Shown: one piece after another, positions 43,987 to 51,882 of the stretch
Layout: each line of letters starts with the position of its first letter
Position numbering within the stretch: the stretch's first letter is position 1
NCBI GenBank assembly: GCA_035359995.1
Contig: DAORZT010000010.1
Location: 1-62,011 of the forward strand
DNA from: JAKPCT01 sp029553165
GTDB taxonomy: Bacteria > Bacillota > UBA4882 > UBA8346
Length of the DNA: 62,011 nucleotides
Reading direction: 5' to 3'
Program-made: the position numbers and the translations under genes
Notes under the pieces: model-generated
What the model was told of the DNA's origin: nothing
Databases searched by the model: none
What the model saw: only the letters and a program-made list of their open reading frames with translations

Positions 43987-44943
43987 CTACCACTCGATCA
44001 AAGTAGCTCCCCAGCTTAAACCGGCGCCAAACCCGACTAAAAGCACTAGATCTCCTTTTTCAAACCGGTTCCAAGCCTCATTCAATGCCAAACCGATTGA
44101 AGCCGAGGAAGTATTGCCGTATTTATTTACATTAACAATAAATTCAGTCCCGTTTGATGTTATTTCTTTAGCTGCCGCTTCAATAATCCTAATGTTTGCC
44201 TGATGCGGCACAACATAACGGATCTTAGCAGAGTCAATCCCTGCTTTACGAGGCACTACCTCAAACATCTCTTTAATCTTATTGACCGCAAACTTAAAAA
44301 CAGATCTGCCATTTTGTCTGAAATAATAACCGCTTTTATCATTAAGCAAATCGTTAATTCCGCCAATAACAACCTCATTTGAGAGGGTTGGATCGGAACC
44401 CATTTCGGTAGCAACGATTAAATGATCGGGTTGGTCGTTGGTTACAACTGTGGCTGTTGCTCCGTCGCCAAATAAAATACAGTTGGCGCGATCAGTGTAG
44501 TCAACCATCCTTGTTACTTGTTCACCGGCAGTTACCAATCCATAACTGACATCTCTGACTTTTAAAAGACTCTCGGCAATCGCCAGTCCATAGACAAATC
44601 CGGAACAAGCAACATTTATATCAAAACCAAAAATCTTTTCGGCCTTAATCTCCCGGCCAATTTCAAAAGCTTGAGCCGGACTGATCCGGTCAGGAGATAA
44701 GGTTGAATTAATAATAAAATCAAGTTGTCCTGGACTAATATTGGATTTTTCGCAGGCTGTCAATGCTGCTTGAACCAGCAAATCATTAATAGTCTCATGA
44801 CTTTCTAAAACCCGGCGTTCCCTGATTCCGGTACGGGTAACGATCCACTCATCACTGGTATCCACCATCTTTTCTAAATCTTGATTTGAGAGAATCTTTT
44901 TAGGAACTGCAGCTCCCATCGAACGAATACCGACTGATTTCAT
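43987..44943 (-). CDS. fabH: 3-oxoacyl-ACP synthase III (FabH)
   Basis: FabH starts fatty-acid synthesis by joining acetyl-CoA (or branched acyl-CoA) with malonyl-ACP. The 318-residue protein has the catalytic Cys in NVACSGFVYGLAIA, His in VVPHQANIRIIEAAA and Asn in NVNKYGNTSSASI. AGGAG stands ten bases before the ATG. It is read 15 bases behind fapR; plsX and fabD, often between or beyond, are absent here. Confidence 0.95.
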   Translation of the reverse strand: MKSVGIRSMGAAVPKKILSNQDLEKMVDTSDEWIVTRTGIRERRVLESHETINDLLVQAALTACEKSNISPGQLDFIINSTLSPDRISPAQAFEIGREIKAEKIFGFDINVACSGFVYGLAIAESLLKVRDVSYGLVTAGEQVTRMVDYTDRANCILFGDGATATVVTNDQPDHLIVATEMGSDPTLSNEVVIGGINDLLNDKSGYYFRQNGRSVFKFAVNKIKEMFEVVPRKAGIDSAKIRYVVPHQANIRIIEAAAKEITSNGTEFIVNVNKYGNTSSASIGLALNEAWNRFEKGDLVLLVGFGAGLSWGATLIEW

Positions 44944-44958
44944 TTGTTCATGTCTCCT

Positions 44959-45573
44959 TTATTCTACATCTTTCAGTAATTTCAGATAATTCGCAGTATC
45001 CAAATTCATGCCATAAATCACAAAATTACCGGTACAAACAATTTCTTCTTTTGATCTCACAACTACTTCAATCAAAAAGCGGTGCCCTTTCTTCTCTAAA
45101 ACTTTTGCCTTGGCAATTAAACGTTCTCCGGCCCTGACGGTCCGTAGATAATTTACTTCTGCCCTTCCGGTTAAGGCAACCGGAAAGTTAACAACTGCAT
45201 TGGCAAGAGTGTTAGCAAGGGCGAAAATAACGTGTCCGCGAATGATATCACATTTCGCCAAACACATAGTCTGATCGGTCTCCAGAATCGATAAACCTCT
45301 TTTACCGGAATCAATCTCAATGACTTCGCCCACAATCTCTTTCTGCTCTAATGACTGGGATTCACCAAAAAAATGGGCTGCCATCTCTTTGGTGCGCTTA
45401 CGGACTTCAGGAATCGCTAATTCCATACGGTCTAACCTTACTGTCGGAATACTGACTTGCAAAATCTCAGCCAATTCCTCATCAGTAATAAACGGATTAT
45501 TATTAATCTCTTTTAATAGGCGCTGATGTCGTTCGGTTTTCTTTAAAAGTTTATTAGCCATCAGTCTCACCAT
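44959..45573 (-). CDS. fapR: Fatty-acid biosynthesis regulator FapR
   Basis: A malonyl-CoA-sensing repressor of lipid synthesis. The ~200-residue protein has an N-terminal DeoR-like helix-turn-helix (TDEELAEILQVSIPTVRLDRMELAIPE, contiguous in the gene at about 30-56) and a hot-dog domain with GHVIFALANTLANAVV and the ligand region NYLRTVRAGERLIAKAKV. Either ATG 45573 or ATG 45561 (four bases behind GGTGAG) could be the start. A near-palindrome resembling a FapR operator precedes it, suggesting autoregulation with fabH. Confidence 0.92.
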   Translation of the reverse strand: MVRLMANKLLKKTERHQRLLKEINNNPFITDEELAEILQVSIPTVRLDRMELAIPEVRKRTKEMAAHFFGESQSLEQKEIVGEVIEIDSGKRGLSILETDQTMCLAKCDIIRGHVIFALANTLANAVVNFPVALTGRAEVNYLRTVRAGERLIAKAKVLEKKGHRFLIEVVVRSKEEIVCTGNFVIYGMNLDTANYLKLLKDVE

Positions 45574-45580
45574 TCACAAA

Positions 45581-45600
45581 TTATTATCACCTAGTAATAA
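45581..45600. promoter_or_regulatory. Candidate FapR operator
   Basis: TTATTATCACCTAGTAATAA has 6-bp arms TTATTA/TAATAA around an ACCTAGTA-like centre, resembling the FapR inverted repeat (TTAGTACC-type). It lies 8 bases upstream of the first fapR ATG. Confidence 0.6.
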
Positions 45601-45645
45601 TTATATTCGATATCCAAACGGATTTCAAGCGTTTCTTAAAAATAG

Positions 45646-45686
45646 ATAATCCGAAAATCTTAATCAAATTAAAACTTTCGGATTAT
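45646..45686 (-). terminator. Terminator after the symporter gene
   Basis: ATAATCCGAAA / TTTTCGGATTAT with an 18- to 19-base loop, followed leftward by CTATTTTTAA. Confidence 0.85.
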
Positions 45687-45699
45687 AGACAATTTACTA

Positions 45700-47305
45700 T
45701 TAATTTACCCCTTCAAAACAGCGTTTTATGTGTTGGTCGTCAAATTCATGAACGGTTAGTAACCCTGTTACTGTTGTAATTAGAATTGATAAAGGCAAGG
45801 AGACCACAATCGGATCAACAACACTCCACACGGTATTGCCAGCAATACTATCAACTCCAAACAAAGCTTTACATATCAGTAACACACTGGATTCACTGGT
45901 ATGGACAAACAGGATCCAAAAGGCGCTGGCTAAAAATCCGGTAATCATTCCATAAATTACTGCTTTTCTCGATAATTTTTTAAAATATAACGCTCCTAAA
46001 TATGCCGGCAGAAAAGTTGAAGCACATAACCCAAAAAAGATCGCCGTGCCCCTGGCTATAATCGCTTCGCCACCATCATAAACCTTCGGCAAAATATAAG
46101 CTATTAAAGCACTTACAATAATAACAAACAAGGTACCAATCCGGTTTACTAGCATTGAATGTTCGCCACTTTTACCCAATGCCTTTTCATAAATATCCCG
46201 ACCAATCGATGTTCCCATCACATGAAATTGCGAGCTGATGGTGGACATTGCTGCTGATAAAAGAGTAATCATAAAAAGCGCGCCATACCATGATGGGATA
46301 AACTTATTAATAAAACCAGGTATAATATTATCAGTTCCACCTGCAGCTTTTATTGCTATTGCTCCATATCTTTCAATGAAGAAAACATTGGAGAGCGAAC
46401 CAACTACAAAAGCAACTCCGGTCATCAATAAGATAAATATACCCCCAATCAAGACCGCCCGGTTTAACTCACGGTTGCTTTTTACTGTCATAAATCTTAC
46501 TACCAGTTGTGGCTGAGCAACGACACCAACCCCAACTCCCATTACGATAGTTGACACCAAAGTCCACCACATATCACTACCAAATCGGGGCATTGCCGTC
46601 CAACCCAAATGACCACCTTTACCGAAAGCGGCCATCGCATAATTTGATAACGATTCAAGCTTTTGATGGGCAGCAGTAATCCCGCCTAACTTACTATATG
46701 TAAAATAAAGCAGTAAGGCCATACCGATAAACATTAAACTTCCTTGCAATGCATCAGTATACATCACTCCTTTCATTCCACCCATTACAACATAAAGGGC
46801 AACTATTGCCGTGAAGAAGAATAAGGCAACTTCATAATTGATCCCAAAAGTCTCTGCTAAAAACTGGGCAGCTCCAATCAAAACAGCCGCAGCATATAAC
46901 GGCATAAAGGCAAAGATGACCAAACCGGAAAAACCCTGGATAAACCGGGATTGAAACCTCTCACCTAACAATTCCGGAAACGTATGCGAATCTAAATTAT
47001 GCCCCATCTTCCTGGTCCGTTTCCCGAATAAAACAAAGGCAATAAAAGATTCCGACAAATATATTTAAAAACGTTAACCACAAAAGTCCCATTCCAAAAA
47101 CACCGGCAGCTCCGCCAAACCCCACGATTGCCGAAGTACTGATAAATGTAGCGCCATACGATAAAGCCATAATAAAAGGATGTATCTTTCTGCCAGCAAC
47201 CATATAATCTTGGGCCGTGGTAGTTTTGCGATAACCAAGATAACCAAGGTAACCGATTGCCACCAAATAGATTAAGACAATAATTGTGTAACCTAAAGCA
47301 CTCAT
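45700..47305 (-). pseudogene. Sodium:solute symporter with a single-base frameshift
   Basis: A member of the SSS family (~534 residues when repaired) for Na+-driven uptake; the solute is unknown. The first frame runs from the ATG at 47305 (AGGAG eight bases before) through three membrane helices to LTFLNIFVGIF, then goes out of frame. The rest continues in the next frame as IAFVLFGKRTRKMGHNL and covers about ten more helices. Removing one T from the TTTT at 47047-47044 (coding strand) restores GIFIAFVLFG exactly. The remainder is intact, with no other lesion, so a sequencing error in a homopolymer or a very recent mutation is likely. It is transcribed behind its small accessory gene. Confidence 0.88.
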
Positions 47306-47317
47306 CAATTTATCTCC

Positions 47318-47497
47318 TTAAAGTTTTTCAATAATCTTTTCTTCCTGAAGTTCCCATCTTGCTTCTTCCGATATTTGTTCTTCTTCCTCGACCAGTCCTT
47401 TATTCCAGTTTAACAAGCCATAAATAACACAAAGCAATGTACTGGCAATACATAAAACAAATGCCGAGTAAACCCAAAAATCCTTAATCCCAAACAT
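47318..47497 (-). CDS. Symporter small accessory protein
   Basis: A 59-residue protein. It opens MFGIKDFWVYSAFVLCIAST, continues LLCVIYGLLNWNKG to close one membrane helix, and ends in an acidic tail (EEEEQISEEARWELQEEK). This is the pattern of the small accessory proteins encoded directly upstream of SSS symporters. GGAGG precedes the ATG, and the symporter follows 12 bases on. It probably forms a complex with the symporter; the helix-plus-acidic-tail layout is seen directly, the partnership is inferred from the family. Confidence 0.85.
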   Translation of the reverse strand: MFGIKDFWVYSAFVLCIASTLLCVIYGLLNWNKGLVEEEEQISEEARWELQEEKIIEKL

Positions 47498-47517
47498 CGT
47501 TTTCCTCCTTTTGTTTA

Positions 47518-47552
47518 ATAAAAAAACACCTCAAACAGAAAAATGAGGTGTT
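47518..47552 (-). terminator. Attenuator-like terminator in the symporter leader
   Basis: AACACCTCA / TGAGGTGTT (9-bp stem, ten-base loop) followed by TTTTTTTATT, ahead of the accessory gene and about 110 bases after its apparent start site. It would end transcription before the operon unless overcome, or it ends a short leader RNA. No known riboswitch class was recognised in the leader. Confidence 0.75.
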
Positions 47553-47640
47553 AGCTTACGAAACATCTTGTCATAAGAGCATCCTACCATTTTACCGTTC
47601 TACAAATTTATCTGTAAAGATTTTATTTTTATATTTATAA

Positions 47641-47696
47641 TCAACCTACCGTACTACTACGTACCAATTATAAATAATATGTCAGACATTTTCAAG
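47641..47696 (-). repeat. Promoter-region repeat, copy A
   Basis: About 56 bp, roughly 75% identical to copy B at 48439-48496. Shared blocks include AACCTACC, TACTA, CCAA(A)TTATAA and ATTTTCAAG. Both copies have the same orientation and contain a promoter. Confidence 0.85.
47667..47695 (-). promoter_or_regulatory. Promoter in repeat copy A (symporter operon)
   Basis: TTGAAA (47695-47690), a 17-base spacer and TATAAT (47672-47667). It would start a leader of about 165 bases in front of the small accessory gene. A second weaker candidate TTTACA-18-TAAAAT lies further down. Apart from these and the attenuator, 47498-47811 shows no gene. Confidence 0.8.
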
Positions 47697-47811
47697 ATGT
47701 CTGTTCAAAAATCTTTGCAGATTTAATTTCGGATGCTTTTTTGTTCCTGCTTACTCACTAGATTTGATAGCAGATGTGCATGTACTCAACCGTTTCTTTT
47801 TATTTGATTTA

Positions 47812-48372
47812 TTAAGAAGATAGAATCCCCTGCGCTTCACTTAGTATCCTTATATAAACATCATACTTTATCTTCTTTAAGTTCTCTAAACTCTCCGCTC
47901 CACCTAAACTTAGTAATGGTTCATACCCAAAGCATTCATCATAATCGAGTTCTCCATACTTCTCTACTGCTTCAAAATAAGGGTCCCACATCCAGTATTT
48001 ATCTTGAAAGTAATTATTCAAGAAATAAGTCCAGAGTATCTTCCTTTTGCTCCACAATACCTTAATACGTTGATGGCGATAATCTAATATTCCGAAACTT
48101 CCTGTACTATTAAATACAATAATATCCCCCATCCCAGTTACAAAAACCGGAATATCATCAAATGGCATAATATATGTTGCTTCCAGTAGCTCCTGCAAAT
48201 CATCCGGATTAATTATCTTCAGGTATCCTTTGAAAGTACTTCCAAAGCCATATTTTTCCCAGATTGCGATAACATCTTCTCCAACTTTATCCCTATATTT
48301 CTCAATTATCTCAATAGCCACTTTTTTATGTAACTTAAAATCACTGAATACTTTTTCCATATTTTCATCCAT
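47812..48372 (-). CDS. Orphan GAD-like/Tdi1-type immunity protein
   Basis: A 186-residue protein with a GAD-like N-terminal part (VFSDFKLHKKVAIEIIEKY, EDVIAIWEKYGFGSTFKGYLKIINPDD) and a DUF1851 / Tdi1 C-terminal part (ELDYDECFGYEPLLSLGGAE, then SLENLKKIKYDVYIRILSE). Tdi1 is the immunity protein of a type VI secretion DNase in Agrobacterium, and the family is widely used to block toxins. No toxin or secretion gene is beside it. The ATG at 48372 is six bases behind GGAGG. It is bounded on both sides by copies of the same promoter repeat, as if acquired or duplicated with it. Confidence 0.85.
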   Translation of the reverse strand: MDENMEKVFSDFKLHKKVAIEIIEKYRDKVGEDVIAIWEKYGFGSTFKGYLKIINPDDLQELLEATYIMPFDDIPVFVTGMGDIIVFNSTGSFGILDYRHQRIKVLWSKRKILWTYFLNNYFQDKYWMWDPYFEAVEKYGELDYDECFGYEPLLSLGGAESLENLKKIKYDVYIRILSEAQGILSS

Positions 48373-48410
48373 ACTGAACCTCCACAAAAGCAGCGCAAGA
48401 TATTAAACTT

Positions 48411-48440
48411 ACAATTATAATTATAATTATAATTATAATA
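48411..48440. repeat. AATTAT hexanucleotide run
   Basis: About five units of (aattat) in a row next to repeat copy B, in the 5' untranslated region of the immunity gene. It may be a slippage-prone spacer. Confidence 0.8.
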
Positions 48441-48496
48441 AACCTACCATACTATTTACATCCCAAATTATAATAGTATGGTCCGCTATTTTCAAG
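48439..48496 (-). repeat. Promoter-region repeat, copy B
   Basis: The second copy of the element at 47641-47696. The -10 and -35 boxes are exactly 800 bp from those of copy A. Confidence 0.85.
48467..48495 (-). promoter_or_regulatory. Promoter in repeat copy B (immunity gene)
   Basis: TTGAAA (48495-48490), 17 bases, TATAAT (48472-48467), followed by GG(T/G)A and TAGTATGGTAGG as in copy A. It is about 95 bases before the immunity gene start. Confidence 0.8.
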
Positions 48497-48540
48497 GTTT
48501 TCTTCGATATTTTGGTATGAATACTTAAACACATATTTAA

Positions 48541-48566
48541 AGGCTGTTGCAATTTTGCAACAGCCT
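48541..48566 (-). terminator. Terminator after glnN
   Basis: A 12-bp perfect stem AGGCTGTTGCAA / TTGCAACAGCCT with a two-base loop; the leftward tail is TTTAAATATG, so the U-run is short. The stem core is shared with 4615-4661 and 19045-19078. Confidence 0.8.
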
Positions 48567-48598
48567 CGACAAATAAAAACATTAAATAAGAACATTTT

Positions 48599-50707
48599 TT
48601 ATACACTGAACAAAATATCAGCATAAGTTGGAATTGGCCAAATGCTTGAATCGACCAATACTTCCAGTTTATCGCTATCAGCACGCAATTTATTCATCGC
48701 CACAAAGACTACATCACGATAATATTTGGCAACTGTATACGCATCATCACTTGGAACATTGGCCAAAGTCTTCTCTAATTCATTAAGACTTCCATAGAAT
48801 GCATTAATCCCTGCCGTCAGTTCTTTCAATAATGATTCCTGCGCTGAAACATCACATGACGGTACAGCTTTTACTGCAGTTACTGCATCGGCTACAGCCT
48901 TACTGTATTTCAATGCAGCCGGCAAAATCTGACGTTTAGCCATATCTACCATAGTTAAAGCCTCAATATTAATCTGTTTGCTATAGGTTTCCAAATGAAT
49001 CTCATAACGGGAATGAAGCTCAGCATGGTTCAAAACGTTATGCTTTTCAAAAAGTTTGACTGACTTTTCAGCAATCAATGCCGGAATTGCTTCAACCATT
49101 GATTTGATATTGGGCAAACCACGTTTTTCCGCTTCAGCCACCCATTCTTCAGAATAGTTGTTGCCGTTGAAAATAATTCGTTTGTGATTTTTAATTATTT
49201 CAGTAACAATCTTTTGAACTTCGCTATCGATATCGCTGGCCTTTTCCAAGCGATCGGCAATTCGGGAGAGTGTTTCAGCAACAATCGTGTTTAATACAGT
49301 ATTGGGACCGGCAATTGAAGCCGAAGAAGGAACCATTCGGAACTCAAATTTATTACCGGTAAATGCAAATGGCGAAGTACGGTTACGATCTGTTGTATCT
49401 TTCGGTAGAGTCGGTAAGGTTGATACGCCGATCTTAAGTTCTCCTCCTACCTTTGAGCTCTTTACTCCACCATTTTCAATTTGTTCTAAAATATCGGTCA
49501 ACTGTTCGCCTAAGAAAATGGAGATGATTGCCGGCGGTGCTTCATTAGCTCCTAAACGGTGATCGTTACCAGGATTAGCCGCTGACATACGAAGTAATTC
49601 AGCATATTCATCAACAGCTTGGATAACCGCACTTAAGAAAAGTAAAAATTGAGCATTCTCGTGTGGTGTATGTCCCGGATCAAGTAAGTTTTGACCGTCA
49701 TCAGTACTCATCGACCAGTTATTATGCTTTCCGGAACCGTTAACACCGGCAAATGGTTTTTCGTGTAAGAGACAGACCAAACCATGACGTCCGGCAACTT
49801 TCTTCAAGACCTCCATCGTTAACTGATTGTGGTCAGTTGCTACATTGGTGGTGCTGAAAATTGGAGCTAATTCATGCTGGGAAGGCGCAACTTCATTATG
49901 TTTGGTTTTTGCTAAAACGCCTAACTTCCAAAGCTCTAAATCGACCTCTTGCATGAATTTAGCAATTCGTTCTTTTAAACTACCAAAGTAGTGATCTTCT
50001 AATTCTTGTCCTTTAGAAGGTTTTGCTCCAAATAAAGTCCGACCTGTTAAAATCAAATCTTTACGTTGTTCATAATGTTTTTTATCAATAATGAAGTACT
50101 CTTGTTCAGGTCCAACCGTTGTAGTAACTTTAGTAACAGTAGTATTTCCTAAGAGTCTTAAAACTCGAACCGCTTGTTTTGACAAAGCCTCCATCGATCT
50201 TAACAGCGGAGTCTTTTTATCCAAGGCTTCACCAGTATAAGAACAAAAGGCTGTCGGAATACATAAAGTATTTTCCTTAATAAAGGCCGGAGAGGTACAA
50301 TCCCAAGCTGTATATCCACGCGCTTCAAAAGTAGCTCTCAATCCTCCGGACGGGAACGAAGAAGCATCAGGTTCCCCTTTAATCAGTTCTTTTCCTGAAA
50401 ACTCCATAATAATCCGTCCCTCTGGGGTCGGCGAAATAAATGAATCGTGTTTTTCTGCAGTAATCCCGGTCATTGGCTGAAACCAATGCGTAAAATGAGT
50501 AGCACCTTTCTCAATTGCCCAGTCTTTCATCGCGTTTGCAACTACATCAGCCACAGACGGATCTAGTGGTAAACCCTGATCTATTGTCCGCTTTAATGCC
50601 TTATAAATATTTTTAGGCAGTCGGGTTCGCATAACCGCATCATTAAAAACATTACATCCAAAAGTATTTTCTAATGATTCCTGTAATACAATTTGTCCTT
50701 TATCCAT
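48599..50707 (-). CDS. glnN: Glutamine synthetase, type III
   Basis: A 702-residue glutamine synthetase III, the long form found in Bacteroidetes, cyanobacteria and some Bacillota. It shows the GSIII N-terminal region (FGCNVFNDAVMRTRLPKNI), ATHFTHWFQPMTGITAEKHDSF, the catalytic barrel with VGPEQEYFIIDKKHY, KTKHNEVAPSQHELAPIF, the ATP site GVNGSGKHNNWSMSTDDG and RLGANEAPPAIISIFLG, and ending helices. It fixes ammonia into glutamine. The start ATG at 50707 is eight bases behind AAAGGAG. An AT-rich gap with a 12-bp inverted repeat precedes it and may hold nitrogen control sites. Confidence 0.97.
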   Translation of the reverse strand: MDKGQIVLQESLENTFGCNVFNDAVMRTRLPKNIYKALKRTIDQGLPLDPSVADVVANAMKDWAIEKGATHFTHWFQPMTGITAEKHDSFISPTPEGRIIMEFSGKELIKGEPDASSFPSGGLRATFEARGYTAWDCTSPAFIKENTLCIPTAFCSYTGEALDKKTPLLRSMEALSKQAVRVLRLLGNTTVTKVTTTVGPEQEYFIIDKKHYEQRKDLILTGRTLFGAKPSKGQELEDHYFGSLKERIAKFMQEVDLELWKLGVLAKTKHNEVAPSQHELAPIFSTTNVATDHNQLTMEVLKKVAGRHGLVCLLHEKPFAGVNGSGKHNNWSMSTDDGQNLLDPGHTPHENAQFLLFLSAVIQAVDEYAELLRMSAANPGNDHRLGANEAPPAIISIFLGEQLTDILEQIENGGVKSSKVGGELKIGVSTLPTLPKDTTDRNRTSPFAFTGNKFEFRMVPSSASIAGPNTVLNTIVAETLSRIADRLEKASDIDSEVQKIVTEIIKNHKRIIFNGNNYSEEWVAEAEKRGLPNIKSMVEAIPALIAEKSVKLFEKHNVLNHAELHSRYEIHLETYSKQINIEALTMVDMAKRQILPAALKYSKAVADAVTAVKAVPSCDVSAQESLLKELTAGINAFYGSLNELEKTLANVPSDDAYTVAKYYRDVVFVAMNKLRADSDKLEVLVDSSIWPIPTYADILFSV

Positions 50708-50744
50708 AATTCTTACTCCTTTCATGTAAGGTTGTTGTTATAAT

Positions 50745-50830
50745 ATAATTAAGGTTAACATTATAATTTGATTTTTGCAATATTATTTTTAAAATATTTA
50801 CTTATATATAACAATACAAACCTTAATTAT
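50745..50830. promoter_or_regulatory. 12-bp inverted repeat upstream of glnN
   Basis: ATAATTAAGGTT (50745-50756) and AACCTTAATTAT (50819-50830) are perfect inverted copies, 62 bases apart, in the AT-rich gap between glnN and the divergent ABC gene. They could be paired operator sites for a dimeric regulator acting on both genes. They do not fit the GlnR/TnrA consensus. Confidence 0.5.
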
Positions 50831-50948
50831 TAACATAAACTTTCCCGAGCGCTTTGTTCATGGAAGCAATAAAAAATGTGTAGGATTTTATTAAAAGATG
50901 CCGAAATAATAAATAAAACTTTCTTTATTAATAAAGGGGTTGAAGCAA

Positions 50949-51824
50949 ATGAGCTCGGTCATTTATTGCAATCAATTAGTAAAAAATTATGGTACAAAAC
51001 GGGTTTTGAAAGGAATTAATTTAGAAGTTCCAAAAGGCACAATATTTGCCTTGCTTGGGACGAATGGCGCCGGTAAAACTACGTTGATCCGGACATTATT
51101 AGGTTTAATACCATCTTCCGGTGGCGAAATAAAAGTGTTAGGAGAAGAACCATACCGTTTTGGCTCCAGTCTGCGTCAGAGAATCGGTTATGTCTCTGAA
51201 GAACAGGGGCTCTATGGCTGGATGTCAATCAATGACATCATCAGCTTTTGCAAAGGATTATACAATACATGGGATGACGAATTAGTAAACAAATACATCA
51301 AACGTTTTGGTCTTAACCCAAAGACTAAAATTGGAACTCTGTCCAAAGGGCAAACAACCAAATTGGCTCTAATCCTGGCTTTAGGACCAAAACCCGAATT
51401 ATTAATCTTAGATGAACCGATGAGTGGATTAGATCCATTGGCACAACATGAATTCCTCCAAATACTTTTGAAAGATGTTGATCTCAGTGAAAGAACGGTC
51501 TTCTTCTCTACTCATAATTTAGCAGATGTTGAAGCCATCGCTAAACTTGTAGCAATCGAATATGATGGAAAAATCCAGGCATATGGCACAATTGATTCGA
51601 TCTGCGCTCAAGTCGCAAAGATCAAATTGCCAGGATCAATTCCTGAAAATTTGAATCTCCGATCTGTTTTGTTAGAAGAAGATTCAACCGGTAAGACTTA
51701 TTTGATACCTTCCCAATTTACCGAAGAGATTGCAGCTGCTGGCGAAAACACAACAATTTCGGTCCAGCCTGTCGCCTTAAAAGAAGCATTCCTTTTCTTC
51801 TGTTCCGGAGGCGAACAAAGATGA
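50949..51824 (+). CDS. ABC transporter ATP-binding protein
   Basis: A 291-residue ABC-2-type ATPase. It has Walker A GTNGAGKTTLIRTLLG, a Q-loop near SEEQGLYGWMS, the signature LSKGQTTKLALILAL (K replaces the usual G), Walker B LLILDEPMSGLDPLA and the switch His in FFSTHNLADVEAIAKL, followed by a ~90-residue C-terminal domain. The ATG at 50949 is nine bases behind AGGGG. Its partner is the permease 59 bases downstream. The cargo is unknown; export or resistance to a metal, antibiotic or lipid are all possible. Confidence 0.93.
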   Translation: MSSVIYCNQLVKNYGTKRVLKGINLEVPKGTIFALLGTNGAGKTTLIRTLLGLIPSSGGEIKVLGEEPYRFGSSLRQRIGYVSEEQGLYGWMSINDIISFCKGLYNTWDDELVNKYIKRFGLNPKTKIGTLSKGQTTKLALILALGPKPELLILDEPMSGLDPLAQHEFLQILLKDVDLSERTVFFSTHNLADVEAIAKLVAIEYDGKIQAYGTIDSICAQVAKIKLPGSIPENLNLRSVLLEEDSTGKTYLIPSQFTEEIAAAGENTTISVQPVALKEAFLFFCSGGEQR

Positions 51825-51882
51825 GTCCCATATTACAACAACGCTTTGATTCATCACATGCCTTCAAGGAGGTGTCCATCTG

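Noticed and set aside
47812..48372. Part of a type VI secretion or toxin island
   Set aside because: No toxin, VgrG, PAAR or secretion gene is near; only the immunity-like gene is present.
48433..48684. A leftward reading frame overlapping the 3' end of glnN
   Set aside because: It crosses the glnN terminator and promoter repeat B, has no ribosome site, and overlaps glnN in another frame.
50719..50830. GlnR/TnrA site upstream of glnN
   Set aside because: I looked for TGTNA-N7-TNACA and found no match with correct spacing, only the unrelated 12-bp inverted repeat.
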